From positions 1,445,501 to 1,509,500 of the forward strand of contig NZ_VCBX02000001.1 of NCBI RefSeq assembly GCF_005938745.2: a stretch of DNA of 64,000 bases. The letters are read 5' to 3'. This stretch comes from Rhodococcus sp. KBS0724 (lineage in GTDB: Bacteria > Actinomycetota > Actinomycetes > Mycobacteriales > Mycobacteriaceae). Below the pieces are notes generated by a model. It had not been told where the DNA came from. It worked only from the letters and a program-made list of their open reading frames with translations, and did not search any database. The translations under genes and the position numbers were made by a program. Positions 53,083 to 64,000 of this stretch are shown here, piece by piece (the first letter of the stretch is position 1; every line of letters starts with the position of its first letter).

Positions 53083-54120
53083 CTAGTCCTGCTCGACGCC
53101 CAGGCTGATGCCGCGCGAAGCGAGCCAGGGGAGGGGATCGATCTTGTTCTCGCCGGCGAGGTGAACCTCGAAGTGCAGGTGCGGGCCGGTGGAGAAGCCG
53201 CGGTTGCCCACGGTGGCGATCTGATCGCCGGCCATGACCTGCTGGCCGACCGTGACGAGGGTGGTATCGATGTGGCCGTAGACGGTGATGGTGCCGTCGG
53301 CATGCTGCAGGCGAATCCACATGCCGAACCCGGAAGCCGGGCCGGAGTCGATGACGGTGCCGTCGGCTACTGCGACGATAGGCGTTCCGATGGGTGCTGC
53401 GATGTCGACGCCGGCATGCAGGGTGCCCCAGCGGCTACCGAAGTTCGACGTGAAGGTTCCGACGGCGGGGAGGACGAACAGGGGGCGCCGGGCAGCGGCT
53501 TCGCGGGCTGCGCGCTCTTCGCTGAAACGCTGTCCCTTGGCAAGGAGGTTACTGAACTGCGACAGGTCGGTCGGTGCGGCGACGTTGAGCACCTGGGGTG
53601 CGTCGGCTGCGGTGGTGGACGACGCTGCGGCGGTGGGTGCGAACTGGGCTGCCTGCGGCTGTGCTGTGGTTCCGATGGTGGAGGACTGATCGGCCAGTGC
53701 GATGTCCGAGTGCTCGACTGCGTTACCTGAGCCGTTGTTGACTACTGCTTGCCCTGCGGCGACTACCGCGCCGGCTGCGACGGCAAGAACTGCGGCGCGG
53801 CCCTTGAGTGCGGAGGGCGGGGTGGGGATGCGGTGGGCGCCGGTGCGACGAACCGGGGAGGTGACATCTGCAGATGCCGGTGGGGTGAAAGTCGAGATGC
53901 TGTTCACGTCGGACTCGACGGTCTCGAAGTCTGCCGGGAAGGCGTCTACCGAGTCGGAATCTGACGACGTGGGGGAAGCGGAACGAGTGAACATAATGGA
54001 AGAAATCTCAGAACTTTTGGTCTCGGTGTAACGCCGGGCCGAGTGCGTTGGATAAGAGGGCGTGACCTCGTCCGGTTCTGATTTTGTGAACCTACTGGCG
54101 GTGAACTGGCTGTGTCGCAT
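53083..54120 (-). CDS. M23-family peptidase with N-terminal membrane anchor (Rv0950c-like)
   Basis: A 345-residue protein. ATG 54120 has AAGGAG eleven bases upstream; ATG 53994 is an alternative that removes 42 residues. A long, Ser/Thr-rich cytoplasmic N-terminus leads to one hydrophobic segment (AAVLAVAAGAVVAAG, about residues 108-123), then a linker with FSNLLAKGQRFSEERAA and a LytM domain with zinc motifs LHAGVDIA and HLHFEV. It is probably a membrane-tethered peptidoglycan endopeptidase or LytM-type activator. Position matches Rv0950c. It is the paralogue of the secreted peptidase at 13755. Confidence 0.9.
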   Translation of the reverse strand: MRHSQFTASRFTKSEPDEVTPSYPTHSARRYTETKSSEISSIMFTRSASPTSSDSDSVDAFPADFETVESDVNSISTFTPPASADVTSPVRRTGAHRIPTPPSALKGRAAVLAVAAGAVVAAGQAVVNNGSGNAVEHSDIALADQSSTIGTTAQPQAAQFAPTAAASSTTAADAPQVLNVAAPTDLSQFSNLLAKGQRFSEERAAREAAARRPLFVLPAVGTFTSNFGSRWGTLHAGVDIAAPIGTPIVAVADGTVIDSGPASGFGMWIRLQHADGTITVYGHIDTTLVTVGQQVMAGDQIATVGNRGFSTGPHLHFEVHLAGENKIDPLPWLASRGISLGVEQD

Positions 54121-54296
54121 ATGCCTGTTCGCTCCTTGGGGTTCGTGATCAGCCTGTGACTTAGCTGGAGCAACGGTAACGAAATGGTTGCGACACGTGC
54201 AACCTATACAGCAAACGAGCCTCTGTTTGTGACGTGGCTCACACTCTGACCAGGCAAAACATCGTTTCGGACAAATCGGACCAAGTATCTCGATTG

Positions 54297-56246
54297 ATGT
54301 CAGGGTGTGTCACAACCAGATCACCGGCCTGCGCAGGCACTACCGTCGACCAGGTGTCGTCATCACCCCGAAGCTCGTCGGTACACGCGTCCGGCGATGT
54401 TCGCACCGATCGCCCACTCCCACCGCGGCTCGCCCTGGCACTGGTTCTGGGGCTGCTCGGCGCGGCCGCAGTCTCCGTTGCGCCGCTGATCGGTGTGGGG
54501 AGTGGACCTGGTGCGTCCGGCTCGATCGTGACCGCCTCGATATTCAGTGCGCTGTGCGCACTCACGATCCCGGCCGCTGCGATTGTGGTGACGCGTCGTC
54601 ACCCTGCGATGGCGGGAGCGCTCTTGGCCGGTGCCGGTGCGCTGTCCTTCGGAGTCGCGATTCTCGATCTGCAGTTGTTCGTCGACGCAATCGACGCAAA
54701 CCGCTTGGAACTCTTCCGTCCGATTTCCGCCGGAGCAATCACCGCCGGTGCCGGGTCGTACGTTGCACTCCTCGGACATGCGCTGTTGGTTGTTGCCGGA
54801 ATCCTGGGACTCGTGGTGGTTCACGGTGAGTCCGAGCGCGACGGATACGGCAGCGCGCGTGCCGCCGAGTTCGACGGTAGATCCGTGGGTGGACGCATCG
54901 GTGCCGGTGCGACGTCCGTATTGATTCTTGCCGCAGGCGTCTACGCGATCTCTCTGTTCGGGCCTGCCTTCGACTCGCAGGATCCGATCTTTCTCGCGCG
55001 CACTCTCGTCGACAGTCCGGCAGCCAGTGCTGTCGGAACCGCGTTGGTCGCCGTTGCAGTCCTGATTGTCACGGCGTCGGCCCTGACGTCGATTTCGCCG
55101 TGGGTGGGCGCAGGCGGCGTTGTCGGAGCCGGTGTCGGCGCACTGGGAGTCAGTGGCACTCGCGTTGTTGCCGGTCTGGCGTCCGACGACCGGATCGGTG
55201 TCGGCGCGGGATCGGTCGTCGGTGCCGTCGCGGCGGTGGTCGTCGTGGGAGTTGGTGCGGTTTTACCGATTCTGGCGACGCGGCGCGAGGTCGCTGCAGC
55301 GGAAGAAGCAGAAGTGCGGCCGGTGAGATCCGGGAGTCAGGCACAGACCGTCGGCACCAAGAAGGCACGCCGAGCCGCGATGATCGAGCAGGCCCGCGAA
55401 GCGCAGGCTCACGTCACGAAGTTGCATCGCATCGCCGGGGCGCTCGGAATCGGCGCAGCAGTCTTGGCTGGACTGGGAGCGTCGTTGCCGATTCTGTCCC
55501 TACCCGGGGGCCTTGCCGAACCGTCGATACTTGCCACCCGCATCGTCTTCGTGGCGGCGATCGTCCTCCTCGTCGCGTCGCTCGGGTTGTGGATTCCGGG
55601 GCGCGGTGTTGCCATTCGGCCGGCCGTGGGAACGCTGTGGACCACCGTCGTCATGGGAATTGCCGCTGTACTGCAACCAGCTGTCATCGCGACCGATGTT
55701 TCGGGTGTCGGACTCGGGGCCGGGGTGTACGTGATGGGCGTGGCCTCCGCGCTCGCAGCTGCCGCCGGCCTGGCGTTGTGGTTCGCCGGAACCGCGGAAC
55801 GCGAGGAAATCGATACATCCGTCGAGATCGAGGCGAACTCCGTGGTCCGAATCCTCGCCGGACTCGGCGGTGTACTTGCACTTGTCGGCACCGCCCTGCC
55901 GCTGTATCGCGGTGCAACTCACACTGCGGCGTCGATCACGCAATGGCCGTGGGGAAGCGACGCGTGGGGGATCGATACCTGGGGTCAACTCCTCGTCGGA
56001 GTGTCCGTCCTGCTCGCATCCGTCGTCGCCACCCGATCCCGGCCGCCGCGCGCCGCCGCGCTCCTCGTCGGATCGGCGGTGTCGGTGTCGGTGTATCTCG
56101 CAGCGGGACCACTGACGTCTTCACGCATACCGGACGCAACAGTGGGGGCGGGTGCGATCGCATCGGCGACGGGCCTACTCTTGCTAGTCGTTGCTGCTTT
56201 CTTCAGTGCGCGAACCACGCTGTCGATGCATGCCGGGCGGCGGTGA
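54297..56246 (+). CDS. Multi-pass membrane protein of unknown function
   Basis: About 649 residues, start uncertain (GTG 54234, ATG 54297 and GTG 54354 are in frame; none has a good ribosome site). Roughly a dozen Ala/Gly/Val-rich hydrophobic segments are interrupted by a charged cytoplasmic loop around residues 352-400 (EEAEVRPVRSGSQAQTV, KKARRAAMIEQAREAQ). I recognise no family motif. It sits between the M23 gene and sucC, a position with no counterpart in the M. tuberculosis gene order I recall. Confidence 0.7.
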   Translation: MSGCVTTRSPACAGTTVDQVSSSPRSSSVHASGDVRTDRPLPPRLALALVLGLLGAAAVSVAPLIGVGSGPGASGSIVTASIFSALCALTIPAAAIVVTRRHPAMAGALLAGAGALSFGVAILDLQLFVDAIDANRLELFRPISAGAITAGAGSYVALLGHALLVVAGILGLVVVHGESERDGYGSARAAEFDGRSVGGRIGAGATSVLILAAGVYAISLFGPAFDSQDPIFLARTLVDSPAASAVGTALVAVAVLIVTASALTSISPWVGAGGVVGAGVGALGVSGTRVVAGLASDDRIGVGAGSVVGAVAAVVVVGVGAVLPILATRREVAAAEEAEVRPVRSGSQAQTVGTKKARRAAMIEQAREAQAHVTKLHRIAGALGIGAAVLAGLGASLPILSLPGGLAEPSILATRIVFVAAIVLLVASLGLWIPGRGVAIRPAVGTLWTTVVMGIAAVLQPAVIATDVSGVGLGAGVYVMGVASALAAAAGLALWFAGTAEREEIDTSVEIEANSVVRILAGLGGVLALVGTALPLYRGATHTAASITQWPWGSDAWGIDTWGQLLVGVSVLLASVVATRSRPPRAAALLVGSAVSVSVYLAAGPLTSSRIPDATVGAGAIASATGLLLLVVAAFFSARTTLSMHAGRR

Positions 56247-56438
56247 GACCCGCGCTTGACAAATGGGTGCGAAGTTACGTTTCCGATCGGTGACGACTGC
56301 CGCACCTGGCGATGTCGCGTGACATGGGCCACATAGCATGTATGCGGGCGCAAACCGAACGCAGCAACTGGTTAAAGTCCAGAACAGACCCGCTCCTACC
56401 CCTCGAGCGGGTGTCAACGCAGACGAGACGGTGAGCAG

Positions 56439-57608
56439 ATGGATCTCTTCGAATACCAGGCGAAGGAACTCTTCGCCAAGCACGGAGTGCCGACTTCGGC
56501 TGGGCGTGTTACGGACACGGTCGCAGGAGCACGCGAGATTGCCGAAGAAATCGGCAAGCCCGTAATGATCAAGGCGCAGGTCAAGGTTGGTGGCCGCGGC
56601 AAGGCCGGTGGCGTGAAGTACTCGCCCGACGTGGATGCCGCAGTGGCAAACGCAGAGGCAATCCTGGGCCTGGACATCAAGGGCCATGTCGTCAAGAAGC
56701 TGCTGGTCGCAGAGGCAAGTGACATTGCCGAGGAGTACTACATCTCCTTCCTGCTCGACCGCACCAACCGCACCTACCTGGCTATGTGCTCGGTAGAGGG
56801 TGGCGTCGAGATCGAGGTCACCGCCGAGGAGAACCCCGACGCTCTCGCCAAGATCCCCGTCGACGCAGTCAAGGGCGTCGACCTCGCGTTCGCGCGCAGC
56901 ATCGCCGAGGCAGGAAAGCTGCCCGCAGAGGTGCTCGACGCAGCGGCCGTCACGATCCAGAAGCTGTGGGAGGTCTTCATCAACGAGGACGCACTCCTCG
57001 TCGAGGTCAACCCCCTCGTTCGCACGCCTTCCGACGAGATCCTCGCCCTCGACGGCAAGGTCACCCTCGACGAGAACGCAGCGTTCCGTCAGCCCGGCCA
57101 CGAGGCATTCGAGGATCGCGACGCAACCGATCCCCTCGAGCTCAAGGCCAAGGAAAACGACCTCAACTACGTCAAGCTCGACGGTGAGGTCGGAATCATC
57201 GGCAACGGCGCAGGCCTTGTCATGTCCACGCTGGACGTCGTCGCATACGCCGGCGAGAACCACGGTGGCGTGAAGCCCGCCAACTTCCTCGACATCGGCG
57301 GCGGAGCTTCCGCTGCAGTCATGGCAGCCGGCCTCGACGTCATCCTCAACGACGCACAGGTCAAGAGCGTGTTCGTCAACGTCTTCGGCGGCATCACCGC
57401 GTGTGACGCTGTTGCCAACGGCATCGTCGGCGCACTGAAGACCCTGGGCGACGAGGCAAACAAGCCGCTCGTCGTTCGCCTGGACGGTAACAACGTCGAA
57501 GAGGGTCGTCGTATCCTCGCCGAGGCCAACCACCCGCTGGTCACGGTCGTCGCAACCATGGACGAGGCCGCCGACAAGGCCGCCGAACTCGCTCACGCAG
57601 CGAAGTAA
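56439..57608 (+). CDS. sucC: Succinate-CoA ligase, ADP-forming, beta subunit
   Basis: A 389-residue ATP-grasp subunit of the citric-acid-cycle enzyme that makes ATP from succinyl-Co[35 protein letters not shown] (nucleotide binding) and the C-terminal [14 protein letters not shown] are canonical. The length is standard. sucD follows 15 bases downstream, giving the usual two-gene operon. Orthologue of Rv0951. Confidence 0.97.
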   Translation: MDLFEYQAKELFAKHGVPTSAGRVTDTVAGAREIAEEIGKPVMIKAQVKVGGRGKAGGVKYSPDVDAAVANAEAILGLDIKGHVVKKLLVAEASDIAEEYYISFLLDRTNRTYLAMCSVEGGVEIEVTAEENPDALAKIPVDAVKGVDLAFARSIAEAGKLPAEVLDAAAVTIQKLWEVFINEDALLVEVNPLVRTPSDEILALDGKVTLDENAAFRQPGHEAFEDRDATDPLELKAKENDLNYVKLDGEVGIIGNGAGLVMSTLDVVAYAGENHGGVKPANFLDIGGGASAAVMAAGLDVILNDAQVKSVFVNVFGGITACDAVANGIVGALKTLGDEANKPLVVRLDGNNVEEGRRILAEANHPLVTVVATMDEAADKAAELAHAAK

Positions 57609-57623
57609 GGGACTCACAGAACA

Positions 57624-58526
57624 ATGGCAATCTTCCTCACCAAGGATTCAAAGGTCATCGTCCAGGGCATCACCGGCGGCGAGGGCACCAAGCACACCGC
57701 TCTGATGCTCAAGGCCGGCACCCAGGTCGTCGGCGGCGTCAACGCACGCAAGGCCGGCACCACGGTCTCGCACGTTGCTGCTGACGGTTCCGCTGTCGAG
57801 CTCCCCGTCTTCGCGACGGTCGAAGAGGCAATCAAGGAGACCGGCGCAGACGTCTCCATCGCGTTCGTCCCCCCGGCCTTCTCGAAGGACGCCATCGTCG
57901 AGGCTATCGACGCCGAGATCCCGCTCCTCGTGGTCATCACCGAGGGCATCCCGGTCCAGGACTCCGCTTACGCTTGGGCGTACAACGAGTCCAAGGGCAA
58001 GAAGACGCGCATCATCGGACCGAACTGCCCCGGCATCATCACCCCGGGTGAAGCTCTCGTCGGCATCACGCCAGCCAACATTGCCGGCACCGGCCCCATC
58101 GGCCTGGTCTCCAAGTCGGGCACCCTGACCTACCAGATGATGTACGAACTCCGTGACTTCGGCTTCTCCACCGCCATCGGCATCGGCGGCGACCCGGTCA
58201 TCGGCACGACGCACATCGATGCCATCGAGGCATTCGAGAACGATCCAGACACCAAGGTCATCGTGATGATCGGTGAAATCGGTGGCGACGCGGAAGAGCG
58301 CGCAGCCGATTACATCAAGGCTCACGTCACCAAGCCGGTTGTCGGCTACGTGGCAGGCTTCACCGCTCCCGAAGGCAAGACCATGGGCCACGCAGGCGCC
58401 ATCGTCTCCGGTTCCTCGGGAACGGCTCAGGCCAAGCAGGAAGCTCTCGAAGCTGCAGGCGTGAAGGTCGGCAAGACGCCGTCCGCCACCGCTGCTCTCG
58501 CTCGCGAGATCCTTCAGAGCCTCTAA
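57624..58526 (+). CDS. sucD: Succinate-CoA ligase, alpha subunit
   Basis: A 300-residue CoA-binding subunit. [17 protein letters not shown] binds CoA, and the phosphorylated active-site His lies in [17 protein letters not shown]. It forms the heterodimer or tetramer with SucC. Orthologue of Rv0952. A hairpin terminator follows about 45 bases after the stop. Confidence 0.97.
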   Translation: MAIFLTKDSKVIVQGITGGEGTKHTALMLKAGTQVVGGVNARKAGTTVSHVAADGSAVELPVFATVEEAIKETGADVSIAFVPPAFSKDAIVEAIDAEIPLLVVITEGIPVQDSAYAWAYNESKGKKTRIIGPNCPGIITPGEALVGITPANIAGTGPIGLVSKSGTLTYQMMYELRDFGFSTAIGIGGDPVIGTTHIDAIEAFENDPDTKVIVMIGEIGGDAEERAADYIKAHVTKPVVGYVAGFTAPEGKTMGHAGAIVSGSSGTAQAKQEALEAAGVKVGKTPSATAALAREILQSL

Positions 58527-58570
58527 GTTCTTCGTGCGGAGCGTAATGCTTCGCGTGTTCGGACTACAGC

Positions 58571-58602
58571 GCCCGCAATCAGGTTTTCTCCTGGTTGCGG
58601 GC
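58571..58602. terminator. Hairpin terminator between sucD and the IMPACT-family gene
   Basis: GCCCGCAATCAGG (58571-58583) pairs with CCTGGTTGCGGGC (58590-58602) with one G-U-compatible mismatch and a short T-rich loop. It lies between convergent genes. Confidence 0.8.
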
Positions 58603-58639
58603 ATTGTTCGTTACTGCGAGAGCGTGGCTGCCGGGCGTC

Positions 58640-59263
58640 TCAGACGTCCACCCACGTATCGCCCGCGGTTTCGAGTTGGCCGGCGCCCGAGGTGATCGAC
58701 GCAACCGTCGACGCAAGGTATTCGGGGTCGTGAGTGGCAAGTGTCAGAACAGCTTTCGATCCGTAGTCGGTCCCCAGGACTACAACTCCGCGGGCGCGCA
58801 GTTCGGCCTCGACGCGGCCCGCCTCCCCATGTCGAATTGCCAAGGTGTGCAACGTTCGTCGCTCGCGGCCGACCAATGGGGCGGAATCCACCGCGACCGA
58901 CACGGCCCCGGAATACGCGCGCACCAAACCGCCCGCGCCCAGCTTGATGCCACCGAAATAGCGTGTCACGACCACGATTACGTCCACGAGATCGCGGGCC
59001 TTGAGTACCTGCAGCATCGGAATCCCGGCAGTGCCGCCGGGCTCGCCGTCGTCGTCGGCGCGTTCGGACCGCGACGATGCGTCGTAGCCCACCACGAAGG
59101 CCGAACAATGATGGCGCGCATCCGAATACAGTGATTTCTGTTCGGCCAGGAATTGTTTTGCGGCCTCTGTGTCCTCGACTCGGCGGAGCGAGGCGATGAA
59201 CCGCGAGTGCTTCACTTCCGTCTCGACAGTGTGATCCGCGCCGGGAGCGAGAGTGAAGGGCAT
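58640..59263 (-). CDS. IMPACT/YigZ family protein
   Basis: A 207-residue protein from the ATG at 59263, preceded by AGGAG. The N-terminal UPF0029/IMPACT domain shows KHSRFIASLRRV, DARHHCSAFVVG and DDGEPGGTAG with VVVTRYFGGIKLGAGGLVRAY. A C-terminal DUF1949 ferredoxin-like domain follows. Bacterial members (YigZ/YvyE) are small conserved proteins linked to translation stress; the biochemical role is not settled. It replaces the Rv0953c oxidoreductase at this place in the mycobacterial order. Confidence 0.9.
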   Translation of the reverse strand: MPFTLAPGADHTVETEVKHSRFIASLRRVEDTEAAKQFLAEQKSLYSDARHHCSAFVVGYDASSRSERADDDGEPGGTAGIPMLQVLKARDLVDVIVVVTRYFGGIKLGAGGLVRAYSGAVSVAVDSAPLVGRERRTLHTLAIRHGEAGRVEAELRARGVVVLGTDYGSKAVLTLATHDPEYLASTVASITSGAGQLETAGDTWVDV

Positions 59264-59349
59264 CTGTCCATTGTCTCCTGTCGGTGTTGGCGTGAGAAGA
59301 CAAGGCACATAGGCTGGAATCGACAGCCGTCCGTCCACGAGGGGAAGCC

Positions 59350-60318
59350 ATGACGTTCACACCGCAAGGGTCAAATTTCGGAGGATCCTCGTACGGATCG
59401 CCGACGCCCCCGAACGCAGGCGGTGGGGCCAAGATCGGTTTCTTCTTGACCATCGCTGTAGCCGCGTTGGGAATCGTCAACTTTCTGCTCGGGTTCGCCC
59501 CCTTCACCTCGATCACGAGTTCCGGCGTCGGTTCCGAAGTGAGCACGACATCCAGCTTCTTCGAAACCAGCGTCTACGGACTCGGATTCCTCTTTGCCGG
59601 CGGTGTTCTGGCTGCGGTGTCATTGCTGCCGCAGCAACGCTACGCAGGGATATTTGCCGCGTTGTCCCTGGTCGGATATGTCTCGTTGGTGTTCACCGCG
59701 TTCAGCCTCGGTTCGACGGATTACCTCGATATCGGCTTCGGATGGGGACTGGTAGTCGTCCTCGTCCTCGGATTCGTGCAGACCGTCGTCGCGGTGGCTG
59801 CGCTGCTCTTCGACATCGGAATCCTCAAGGCCCCCGCGCCCCGGCCGGTAGCTCCCCAGGCGTTCGGGCAGGGCTACCAGCAGTACGGCCAGCCGCAGCA
59901 GCAGATGTACCAGCAAGGCCAGCCGGGGCAGCCGCAGCCGGGCCAGGCGCAGCAGTACGGGGCTCAGAGCCAGCAGTACGGACAGCAGTACGGCCAGACA
60001 CCGCAGCCTGGCGCGCAGCAACAGGGATATGCGAGCGGATACGGCGCCACACCCGCGGATTCCGGCGACACGTCGGCCCAGCAATCCCAGCAGTACGGCG
60101 GGTACACGCAGTCCGCGCCGCAGTACCCCTCCGGGCAGCAGCCTCCGGCCGGGTATCCGTCCCAGCACCAAGCGTCGTCGTACCCGTCTGCCCAGCCCAC
60201 GCCTTCACAGCAGACCGGTTTCGAAGCTCCCGCAACTCCCGAAACGGGCGAGAACACCGACCCCGCAGCCGAGACTCGAGCTTTCGAACCTCGGAACCCC
60301 GACGAGCGTCAGCAGTAA
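59350..60318 (+). CDS. DUF5336-type membrane protein (Rv0954-like, 34-kDa antigen family)
   Basis: A 322-residue protein. The first 30 residues are Gly/Pro-rich, then four membrane segments span about residues 28-158, followed by a 160-residue low-complexity cytoplasmic tail rich in Gln, Tyr, Gly and Pro (YQQYGQPQQQMYQQ and similar). This is the layout of mycobacterial Rv0954, reported as a divisome-associated protein, and the gene order agrees. It probably acts at the membrane in cell-envelope growth. The tail may mediate multivalent contacts, by inference. Confidence 0.88.
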   Translation: MTFTPQGSNFGGSSYGSPTPPNAGGGAKIGFFLTIAVAALGIVNFLLGFAPFTSITSSGVGSEVSTTSSFFETSVYGLGFLFAGGVLAAVSLLPQQRYAGIFAALSLVGYVSLVFTAFSLGSTDYLDIGFGWGLVVVLVLGFVQTVVAVAALLFDIGILKAPAPRPVAPQAFGQGYQQYGQPQQQMYQQGQPGQPQPGQAQQYGAQSQQYGQQYGQTPQPGAQQQGYASGYGATPADSGDTSAQQSQQYGGYTQSAPQYPSGQQPPAGYPSQHQASSYPSAQPTPSQQTGFEAPATPETGENTDPAAETRAFEPRNPDERQQ

Positions 60319-60388
60319 GGGGTTTTCGGATTTGTCCCGGCGGCGCGCCTGAGTGCGCGCCGCGACGTCGGGTGAAATCCTCGAGGGG

Positions 60389-61909
<1,521 letters not shown>

Positions 61910-61966
61910 GCTGTCGTCTGGCCGATTGTCCGGCCACACCATCTTCTAGATCTCAGGAGTAGAGCG

Positions 61967-62608
61967 CTGACTGCCTCGGCCCACAACCTGCAGCAGGCGA
62001 CGCCTACCCGCGTCGTGGTTCTCGCCTCCGGAGCCGGAACCCTCCTGGCCTCGCTCATCGAAGCGTCGTACACCGAGAACTATCCCGCGAAGATCGTTGC
62101 CGTCGGTGTCGATCGAGACTGCGCGGCCACCGAACATGCGGGCGCCGCCGGGATTCCCGCGTTCAAAGTGTCGATCAAGGACTTTGCCGATCGCGCCGCC
62201 TGGGACCTGGCACTGACTTCCGCTGTTGCGGAACACCAGCCGGATCTGGTGGTGAGCGCCGGTTTCATGAAGATCCTCGGACCCAGTTTCCTCGCGAAAT
62301 TCGGTGGCCGGATCATCAACACCCACCCCGCGTTGCTGCCGGCCTTTCCCGGCGCGCACGCGGTTCCCGACGCGATGGCGTACGGCGTCAAGGTCACTGG
62401 ATCGACGGTGCATCTGGTCGACGACGGCGTCGATACCGGGCCGATCCTGGCCCAAGAACCTGTGGCAGTGCTTCCCGACGACACTGAGTCGTCATTGCAC
62501 GAGCGCATCAAAGTTGTAGAGCGGCGGTTGTTGGCGGACGTTATCGCCGCTGTCGCTACACACGGAGTAGTTTCCGATGGACGAAAGGCCGTGATCCCCA
62601 GTGAGTGA
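61967..62608 (+). CDS. purN: Phosphoribosylglycinamide formyltransferase
   Basis: About 213 residues if translation begins at the CTG at 61967, which has AGGAG seven bases upstream. The first canonical start, GTG 62015, has no ribosome site and would cut the first beta strand ([17 protein letters not shown]). Catalytic residues are in [13 protein letters not shown] (Asn, His) and [12 protein letters not shown] (Asp). The enzyme uses 10-formyl-tetrahydrofolate to formylate GAR in purine synthesis. purH overlaps its end by eight bases. Confidence 0.92.
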   Translation: MTASAHNLQQATPTRVVVLASGAGTLLASLIEASYTENYPAKIVAVGVDRDCAATEHAGAAGIPAFKVSIKDFADRAAWDLALTSAVAEHQPDLVVSAGFMKILGPSFLAKFGGRIINTHPALLPAFPGAHAVPDAMAYGVKVTGSTVHLVDDGVDTGPILAQEPVAVLPDDTESSLHERIKVVERRLLADVIAAVATHGVVSDGRKAVIPSE

Positions 62609-64000
62609 ACGCAAGGCTGTGCGCCGCGCTCTTGTCAGTGTCTACGACAAGAGCGGTCTGATCGAGCTGGCAACGGGTCTGCACGAGGCCGGTGTCGAGT
62701 TGGTGTCGACCGGCTCGACCGCGTCGAAGATCGCCGATGCTGGCATCCCCGTGACCCCGGTCGAGGCTCTGACCGGATTCCCCGAATGCCTCGAAGGTCG
62801 AGTGAAGACGCTGCACCCGCGCGTTCACGCCGGCGTTCTGGCTGACACCCGCAAGCCGGATCACCTCGCGCAGCTCGAGGAACTCGGCATCGCGACGTTC
62901 GAGCTCGTTGTTGTCAACCTGTACCCGTTCACGGCGACGGTTGCCTCTGGCGCCACGCCGGACGAGTGCGTCGAGCAGATCGACATCGGCGGTCCGTCGA
63001 TGGTGCGCGCTGCCGCGAAGAACCACCCGTCGGTTGCCGTTGTGGTTGATCCGGCCCGTTACACCGATGTTCTGGCAGCTGTGGCCGGCGGCGGATTCAC
63101 ACTGCGTGAGCGCACAGTCCTTGCAGCGCAGGCATTTCAGCACACCGCGTCGTACGACGTGGCTGTTGCGAGCTGGATGACCAGCACCATCGCGGCGGAC
63201 GAAGACGGCTCGCAGTTCCCGGCCTGGGTCGGTGCCACCTGGAACCGCAGTGCTGTTCTGCGTTACGGCGAGAACCCGCATCAGGATGCTGCGCTGTACG
63301 AAAACCCGGCCGCTCCGGCAGGTTTGGCTCAGGCCGAGCAGTTGCACGGCAAGGAAATGTCGTACAACAACTACACGGACTCCGACGCCGCGTGGCGCGC
63401 AGCTTACGACTTTGCTGACCCGGCGGTCGCAATCATCAAGCACGCCAACCCTTGTGGCATTGCCGTCGGCTCCGATATCGCCGACGCCCACCGCAAGGCG
63501 CATGCCTGCGACCCGGTCAGTGCTTTTGGTGGCGTCATCGCAGCCAACCGTGAGGTCACCGTCGAACTGGCCGAGCAGATCGCCGACATCTTCACCGAGG
63601 TTGTCATCGCGCCGTCCTATGCCGACGGCGCCGTCGAGGTTCTGCAGCGCAAGAAGAACATTCGTGTTCTGAAGGCTGCCGCACCGACCGCAACCGGCAT
63701 CGAGCTTCGCCCCATCTCCGGTGGCACCTTGCTGCAGCAGCGTGACGTCCTCGACGCCGATGGTGACAACCCGGCCAACTGGACACTTGCCAACGGTGAA
63801 GCAGCAGACGCGGAAACACTCAAGGATCTGGAATTCGCTTGGCGCGCAAGCCGCTCCGTGAAGTCCAACGCAATCCTACTGGCTTCCGGCGGCGCCTCGG
63901 TCGGCGTCGGAATGGGCCAGGTCAACCGCGTGGATGCGGCGCATCTTGCCGTCCAGCGTGCCGGTGATCGTGTTGTCGGTTCGGTTGCCGCGTCCGACGC
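62601..64000 (+). CDS. purH: Bifunctional AICAR formyltransferase/IMP cyclohydrolase, 3' truncated by the window
   Basis: The GTG at 62601 opens a frame that stays open to the window end (about 466 residues visible of ~520). The N-terminal cyclohydrolase domain has [17 protein letters not shown] and [17 protein letters not shown] with [13 protein letters not shown]. The transformylase domain has [23 protein letters not shown] and the family stretch [17 protein letters not shown]. It catalyses the last two steps to IMP. It is translationally coupled to purN by an eight-base overlap. Confidence 0.95.
   Translation, partial: MSERKAVRRALVSVYDKSGLIELATGLHEAGVELVSTGSTASKIADAGIPVTPVEALTGFPECLEGRVKTLHPRVHAGVLADTRKPDHLAQLEELGIATFELVVVNLYPFTATVASGATPDECVEQIDIGGPSMVRAAAKNHPSVAVVVDPARYTDVLAAVAGGGFTLRERTVLAAQAFQHTASYDVAVASWMTSTIAADEDGSQFPAWVGATWNRSAVLRYGENPHQDAALYENPAAPAGLAQAEQLHGKEMSYNNYTDSDAAWRAAYDFADPAVAIIKHANPCGIAVGSDIADAHRKAHACDPVSAFGGVIAANREVTVELAEQIADIFTEVVIAPSYADGAVEVLQRKKNIRVLKAAAPTATGIELRPISGGTLLQQRDVLDADGDNPANWTLANGEAADAETLKDLEFAWRASRSVKSNAILLASGGASVGVGMGQVNRVDAAHLAVQRAGDRVVGSVAASD

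Noticed and set aside
54121..54233. c-di-AMP riboswitch or ribosome-site-sequestering hairpin upstream of the second M23 gene
   Set aside because: Only a five-base GCTCC/GGAGC pairing with the ribosome site is visible and the riboswitch core is missing.

Overview
The window is high-GC actinobacterial chromosome. Gene content, GTG starts and gene order point to Rhodococcus, probably of the R. erythropolis/qingshengii type. The strongest argument is the right-hand 16 kb: pgi, chorismate mutase, pcrA/uvrD1, M23 peptidase, sucC, sucD, an Rv0954-like protein, a PerM (Rv0955)-like protein, purN and purH run in the same order as Mycobacterium tuberculosis Rv0946c to Rv0957. About 60 protein genes are supported. 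I saw no rRNA, tRNA, CRISPR array or intact insertion sequence.

Region 1 (1-11.3 kb) is a sugar-alcohol utilisation cluster. It holds the end of an FGGY kinase, an SDR dehydrogenase, a SorC-type regulator, a zinc dehydrogenase that closely resembles the erythritol/L-threitol dehydrogenase LthD of M. smegmatis, a complete ABC importer (lipoprotein, two permeases, two ATPases), a DhaK-DhaL fusion kinase and an RpiB-type isomerase. Together they would import a tetritol, oxidise it to erythrulose, phosphorylate it and isomerise it towards erythrose 4-phosphate.

Region 2 (11.3-16.2 kb) holds a HAD hydrolase, a CycA-type amino acid permease, a secreted M23 peptidase and a GCS2-family ligase. Region 3 (16.2-21.9 kb) looks like a hypoxia/dormancy module: two tandem-domain universal stress proteins, an LLM-class F420-type oxidoreductase, and DevR/DosR and DevS/DosS orthologues placed tail to tail. 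A near-palindromic DosR-like site lies upstream of the first stress protein.

Region 4 (21.9-30.7 kb) carries an SRPBCC protein, a cupin, thyA-folA, cobF, two tandem membrane GGDEF proteins, an Fpg/Nei glycosylase and a divergent LysR/MFS pair. Region 5 (30.7-35.5 kb) is the most accessory-looking part: a 151-bp MITE-like element, a DUF222/HNH (13E12-type) gene under a near-consensus promoter, a YCII protein, and an SF2 helicase with a basic repeat tail that is translationally coupled to an NmrA-like gene. Region 6 (35.5-45.4 kb) has two tandem type-B carboxylesterases, a flavin disulfide-type oxidoreductase, an SDR coupled to NDH-2, a lipoprotein, a MarR/ABC exporter operon and an EspR-like regulator.

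Region 7 (45.8-64 kb) has a condensation-type acyltransferase divergent from an ApbE-like gene, then the conserved housekeeping block listed above. That block ends in a truncated purH at the window edge.
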